DNA of 64,000 bases from CAWJTV01 sp963845695. GTDB lineage: Bacteria; Planctomycetota; Planctomycetia; Isosphaerales; Isosphaeraceae. The notes beneath the pieces are model-generated. The model was given only the letters and a program-made list of their open reading frames with translations. It had not been told where the DNA came from and made no database searches. This document shows positions 59,327-64,000 of this stretch, piece after piece; position 1 is the stretch's first letter, and each line of letters opens with the position of its first letter. A program made the translations under genes and the position numbers. The stretch lies in NCBI GenBank assembly GCA_963845695.1, contig CAWJTQ010000008.1:62001-126000 (forward strand), in the 5' to 3' direction.

Positions 59327-60818
59327 ATGTCGCAGACCGTTGTGAATACGCAAGACGATGTGCCCTCGGAAGGCACGAGCCAGGACCGTCACCCGGCGGG
59401 CCTCTATATCCTGTTCGGCAGCGAGATGTGGGAGCGATTCGGCTTTTATACGGCGGCCGCGGTGATGACGCTCTATCTTCAGCGCGGCGGGTTCGGCTGG
59501 TCCAAGACCGACGCGACCAAGCTCTGGTCGTACTACTTGATGTTCGTCTACGCCACGCCGCTGATCGGCGGATGGCTGGCCGACAAGCTCCTGGGATATC
59601 GCCGTTCGGTGCTCATCGGAGGTCTGTTCTTCATCGCCGGCTACGCGCTTCTGGGACAAGGCTCACTGGCGACCTATTACATCGCCCTGGGCTTGATCTT
59701 CGCCGGGAACGGGTTCTTCAAGCCGAACATCTCGACGATGGTTGGCAATCTTTACCCGCCCAGTAGCCCGTTGAAGGACTCGGCTTACAGTATCTTCTAC
59801 ATGGGGATCAACATCGGCGCCCTGCTCGCGCCGGTGGTCGCCGAGGGTGCGTTGCAAACGCTCGCGGGTTCTGAAGTGCTCGAGATGGCGAAGAAGGGGA
59901 ATCCGCTCTCGCTGGAACAAGCCGCGAGCTTGCGTGCCGGCTTCCTGACGGCTTTTTACGCGGCGGCGGTCGGAATGACCCTGGGCACGATCATGCTGTC
60001 GGTCTTCTACCGGAAGCTGGCGGATGCCGACCGCCGCCACGTGCCGCTCAAAGCGGCCGACCCCGATGCCGTCGCCGTCACGGAGGACGTCCCGCCGGTC
60101 GAAAAGGACCTTTCGGCGATCGATCAGGTGCCGGAATCGACCCGGATCACTGCCTTGCTGGTCATCTACGGCATCGTCATCGTCTTCTGGATGGTCTTTC
60201 ACCAGAACGGAAGCACGATGACCTACTGGGCCGACGAGAACACCTCATGGAACGTCTCCGGCGTCGTTTCCAATGCGATCAACCCGTTCTGGATCGTCGT
60301 GCTCTCGATGCCGTTGGTCAGTGTCTGGGGCTGGTTGCGGAAGAAGGGTCTCGAGCCCTCGACGCCCACAAAGATGGCGATAGGGATGCTGCTCACCAGC
60401 CTGGCATTCTTCATCCTGTACATCGCGGCCAAATCGGGGGGGGGATCAGACGTTTGCTACCGACTCTCAGGGTCAGTTCGTACTCGACGAGCATGGCGAG
60501 CTGAAGGCCATCCAGAACCGCGTCTCACCCGTCTGGCTGATTGCCGCCTATATGGTGATCTCACTCGGCGAGCTGATGCTCAGTCCGATGGGACTCTCGC
60601 TCGTGTCCAAGGTCGCCCCGTTCCGGATGCGCGGACTGATGATGGGCGGCTGGTTCGTCGCCACGGCGATCGGCAATAAGTTGACGGCCATCGGTGAACT
60701 CTGGACCAGTTGGTATCACTCTTCCTTCTGGCTACTTTGCTCGCTGCTGGCTCTGGGCATGGCTTTCGTACTTCTGGCGCTGCTCAGGCCCTTGAAGCGC
60801 GCGATGCCAGGCGTGTAG
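59327..60818 (+). CDS. POT/PTR2-family proton-coupled peptide transporter, one frameshift
   Basis: AAGGGAG precedes ATG 59327. GSEMWERFGFYTAAAVMTLY contains the ExxERF proton/peptide motif, GGWLADKLLGYRR the loop 2-3 signature, and GNGFFKPNISTMVGNLY plus FYMGINIGAL the PTR2 signature. The frame slips at a run of eight G near 60440 and continues in another (WLIAAYMVISLGELMLSPMG) to TAG 60818. With the slip repaired it has about 12-14 helices and 497 residues. It imports di- and tripeptides across the inner membrane, which fits the peptidase encoded downstream. Confidence 0.85.
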
Positions 60819-60887
60819 GCACCCCGCCGGGATTACAGATTTTGAATTCCAGATTTCAGAAGACTTTCATTGATCGGGGAAGGCCCC

Positions 60888-62952
60888 ATGCGAGTGCTCT
60901 TGACTTTGGCGCTGGTGATGACAGTCGTTTCTCCCCTCTTCGCAGCCGGGCGGGCCATGACGATCGACGACCTGCTGGCCGTCAAGGGGGTTTCGGATCC
61001 TCAGCTCTCGCCCGATGGCTCCCTGGTCGTCTACGTGGTCTCGGAGATCGACCGGGCCACGGACAAGACGAACAGTAGCCTCTGGCTGGTACCGGCCTCC
61101 GGCGGTTCGCCCAAGCAGTTGACGACCACGCCGGGGACCAACAACCATCCCCGCTGGAGTCCGGATGGGAAGACCATCGCGTTCGTCTCCAGCCGCGGCG
61201 GCTCGTCACAGGTTTGGCTCTTGCCGATCGACGGCGGCGAGCCGCGTCCGTTGACGAAACTGGCGGTCAACGTCTCCGGACCGATCTGGTCACCCAAGGC
61301 AGACAAGCTCGCCTTCACGGCCGAGATCTATCCGGGAAAGACCGCGGAAGAGACCGCCGCCAAGGACAAGGAGAAGGAAGCCGCCAAGAGCAAGGTGCCG
61401 CGCTTATGACCGCCTGATGATCCGGCACTGGAACGTCTGGGACGAAGGTAAACGGAGCCACCTGTTCGTCGCCGACGTCACAACCGGTGAGGCGAAGGAC
61501 CTGACGCCGAAGATGGAGGTCAACATCCCCCCTGCCCCGTTCGGCGGCTCGTCCGACTACGCCTGGTCGCCCGACGGCAAGGAGCTCGCCTTCACCGCCG
61601 AGCCGGCCCACGACGCCGCCTGGTCAACCAATACCGACATTTGGACCGTCCCCGTCGACGGAGGCGAGCCGAAGAACCTCACCGAATCGAACAAGGGTGG
61701 CGATGGTCAGCCGGCGTATTCCTCCGATGGAATCTGGCTCGCGTACGTTAGCCAGGCTCGGGGGGGATTCGAGTCGGATCAGTGGGTTCTCAGGGTCATC
61801 TGTCGGGCTACCAATGGTAGCTACGAACTGACGAAGGCGCTCGATCGCCCGATCCAGTCGTTCGCATGGGCCCCTGGCACATCGAGTCTCCGCGCCGTGA
61901 TCGACGACATGGGGACCGAGCCGATCATCGCGATCGACTTTGGTTACGTCACGGATGGACCGTCGGCAACAGCCATCGGTCCGCGCGACTGCCCTCGTCT
62001 GGTCACCGGCGGCGTCCAGTCCGGCCTCAACGTGAACTCCAAGTCGGGCAAGATGGTCTTCACCCGTCACAACGCGGCCTCCCCGGCTGAGATGTACGTC
62101 GCCGCGTCAGACGGCTCAGGGCTGACCCAGTTAACCCACCACAATGCCCCCCTGCTCTCTCAGCTCGACTTGCCCAAGCTCGAGGGCTTCGGCTTCTCCG
62201 GCGCCGACGGCGACCAGGTCCACGGCTGGCTGCTCCGCCCGCCGGGTTTCGCGGAAGGCAAGAAATACCCGGTCCTCTTCCTGATCCACGGCGGGCCGCA
62301 AGGCGCCTGGCACGACGAGTGGCATAATCGCTGGAACTACCAGATGTTCGCCGCGCCGGGCTACGCGATCGTGGCAATCAACCCCCGCGGCTCGACCGGC
62401 TACGGCCAGAAGTTCACCGATCAGATCAGCCAGGACTGGACTGGCCGGGTCTACGACGACCTCATGAAGGGCCTGGATCACGCCCTGAAGACCTATCCGT
62501 TCCTGGATGAGTCGCGAGTGGCGGCCTGCGGGGGCTCGTATGGCGGGTTCATGGTCAACTGGATCGCCGGGCATTCTGACCGGTTCAAGGCGCTGATCAG
62601 CCATGCGGGCGTCTTCGACCTCACGAGCAAGTACGGTACGACTGAAGAGCTCTGGTTCCCTGAGTGGGAGTTCGGCGGGACTCCCTGGGAGAAGCCCGAG
62701 TCCTATCGCGAGCGGTCGCCCAGCAGCTATGTGGCCCAGTTCAAGACGCCCACGCTGGTCATCCACGGCGCGCTGGATTTCCGCGTACCTGAGGCACAGG
62801 GGCTGGGGATGTTCACATCGCTCCAGCGCCGCGGCGTGCCGAGCCGATATGTCTGGTTCCCCGATGAAGGGCACTGGATCGCCAAGCCCCCGAATCGCGT
62901 GGTGTGGTGGCAGGAAGTCCATGCCTGGCTGGACAAATACCTCAAGCATTGA
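60888..62952 (+). CDS. S9-family prolyl oligopeptidase (secreted), one frameshift
   Basis: ATG 60888 opens a signal peptide (VLLTLALVMTVVSPLFAAG). A TolB-like propeller follows (PQLSPDGSLVVYVVSEIDRA). It is interrupted by a one-base shift near 61405, then continues to the catalytic alpha/beta-hydrolase domain. Ser is in CGGSYGGFMVNW, Asp in GALDFRVPEAQG and His in FPDEGHWIAKPPN. The enzyme would cut oligopeptides outside the cytoplasm and feed the POT transporter just upstream. Its stop overlaps the presumed start of the ABC ATPase. Confidence 0.88.
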
Positions 62953-63761
62953 AACGGGGCGCCTCCGCGCGGCATCCTCCATTGATCGAGCTCCACGACG
63001 TGACGCAGCATTATGGCGTTCGGCCCGTGATTCACGGGATCACTCTGCGCATCGAGCGTGGTGAGATCGTGGTGATCCTCGGTCCCAACGGCATGGGAAA
63101 GACGACCCTGCTTGGCGTGATGGCTGGCGTGCTCCCTCCCCAGAAGGGCGAGGTCTTGATCGACGGCCTGAGGCGCCGTGGATCGGAGGATGAAGAGCTG
63201 GCCATTCGCAAGATGACCGTTTATCTCCCCGACCAGCCCTGGCTGCCCGCCCATCAAACGGCACGTGAGTTCCTCCTGGCCGTTGGGCGTCTCTACGACG
63301 TCGAGGCCGAACGGTTGATGAGCCACATCGACCACCTCCTCCACTTGTTCGACCTCTCGGAACAGGGCGATGGTCCGATTCGATCGCTCTCCGCAGGTCA
63401 GAAGAAGAAGGTTGCTCTCTGTTCCGCATTGGTGGCGGAGGCACCGCTGCTCTTGCTCGACGAGCCCTTCTCCGGCGGGTTGGACCCATCGGGTATCATG
63501 ACGTTGAAGCGGATCGTTCAGAACCAGGCGCAGCGGAAGGACGTGACGATCGTCCTGACCAGCCCGGTCCCGGAACTGGTCGAGGAGATCGCGACGCGGA
63601 TCATCGTGCTTCACAACGGCGAGATCCTCGCATTCGACACGGTCGACGGACTTCAGCGTCTCACGGGGCATCGCGGCACGTTGGATCAAGTGCTCCAGCG
63701 ACTGATCTTCCCCGAGACCAGTCAGAAGCTCGATGCGTATTTCCAGGAGTTCGGCCGATGA
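62949..63761 (+). CDS. ABC transporter ATP-binding protein
   Basis: LIELHDVTQHYGVRPVIHGI opens the ATPase. Walker A is GPNGMGKTT, the signature is SLSAGQKKKV and Walker B is LLLLDEPFSGGLDP. The switch histidine normally found after Walker B is replaced (VLTSPVPELVEE), which may lower turnover. The start is taken as the TTG at 62949 overlapping the peptidase stop. TTG 62982 is the alternative. The next gene begins in its stop codon (ATGA), so the two form one export operon. Confidence 0.85.
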   Translation: MKRGASARHPPLIELHDVTQHYGVRPVIHGITLRIERGEIVVILGPNGMGKTTLLGVMAGVLPPQKGEVLIDGLRRRGSEDEELAIRKMTVYLPDQPWLPAHQTAREFLLAVGRLYDVEAERLMSHIDHLLHLFDLSEQGDGPIRSLSAGQKKKVALCSALVAEAPLLLLDEPFSGGLDPSGIMTLKRIVQNQAQRKDVTIVLTSPVPELVEEIATRIIVLHNGEILAFDTVDGLQRLTGHRGTLDQVLQRLIFPETSQKLDAYFQEFGR

Positions 63762-64000
63762 TCCGTCGTCTGTACTCCCGGTTCCGATTGGTCGCGCCGC
63801 CGGGCTGGGCGGTGATCGCCTGGATGTTGTGCTTCGCAGTGCTCGAGGGACCCGTTCTCTACTTGGAGTGGCAAGTCGGGATGCCGCTTCAGCTCCGGTT
63901 TCGTCCCGGCTGGGTCTGCTTGGTCGGCGGCAGTGCCTTGCTGGGCCTTCATCGCGCGGTCGCGTTTCACCCCTACTTTCAGGGAGATTATCTCCACTGG
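63758..64000 (+). CDS. ABC transporter permease-like membrane protein (3' end outside window)
   Basis: 81 codons are visible. MIRRLYSRFRLVAPPGWAVI is followed by two hydrophobic segments (AWMLCFAVLEGPVLYL and CLVGGSALLGLHRAV). Its ATGA overlap with the ATPase and its membrane nature make it the likely permease. The family cannot be told from this part. Confidence 0.65.
   Translation, partial: MIRRLYSRFRLVAPPGWAVIAWMLCFAVLEGPVLYLEWQVGMPLQLRFRPGWVCLVGGSALLGLHRAVAFHPYFQGDYLHW

Overview
The window reads as a planctomycete chromosome segment, most likely from the Isosphaeraceae (inference). The supporting signs are high GC, DUF1080 and DUF1501 proteins, Tat-type Gfo/Idh oxidoreductases, an ECF sigma factor with a very long C-terminal extension, RHS/YD-repeat giants, and a palindromic repeat built on GAGCCCGAAGCGCCAGCGAG. 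Many genes are broken by one-base shifts, several next to homopolymers (C7 near 5060, T10 near 44860, G8 near 60436). Much of this may be consensus error from long-read assembly rather than decay. I give reconstructed gene spans and say where the frame breaks.

Layout. 0-1.3 kb: a WYL regulator running off the left edge, then tRNA-Phe with a tRNA-like remnant before it and a tyrosine-recombinase N-terminal remnant after it. 1.8-8.1 kb: a carbohydrate group made of two DUF1080 proteins, a Gfo/Idh oxidoreductase, a TIM-barrel isomerase, a PIG-L deacetylase and a beta-lactamase-like serine hydrolase, mostly on the minus strand in operon-like order. 9 kb: a small ECF sigma factor. 10.7-27.9 kb: a glycosyltransferase followed by an RHS polymorphic-toxin locus. 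This holds two near-identical full-length RHS genes plus one orphan C-terminal tip. Each tip is followed by an exported repeat protein (WD40, LRR, WD40), with duplicated and palindromic repeats at the cassette junctions. Tip 1 carries a group XII-like phospholipase A2 motif.

28-32.4 kb: a NifU-like scaffold and three glycosyltransferases. 32.3-34.9 kb: a tiny membrane protein and the extended sigma factor. 35-38.4 kb: DUF1501 protein, nitroreductase, aldo/keto reductase. 38.9-49.2 kb: a mobile-element graveyard with IS66 pieces, a serine-recombinase tail, an IS21-type mini-element with target duplication, an orphan truncated HsdS, a toxin-antitoxin pair, a MobF relaxase with an internal deletion and then cut by an IS701-family element, and two duplicated PIN/antitoxin modules flanking a MOSC gene. 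49.3-54.3 kb: alpha/beta hydrolase, secreted chorismate mutase, a large unknown protein and small unknowns. 55-57.7 kb: a DUF4365-like protein and a two-gene PIN module cut off at a recombination junction. 57.7-64 kb: a truncated short-chain reductase divergent from its probable TetR regulator, a POT peptide transporter, an S9 peptidase and the start of an ABC exporter operon.

The most interesting system is the RHS locus. One scaffold gene, exchangeable tips and an exported beta-propeller or LRR partner behind each tip look like a toxin/partner cassette array in which the partner is not a usual small cytosolic immunity protein.
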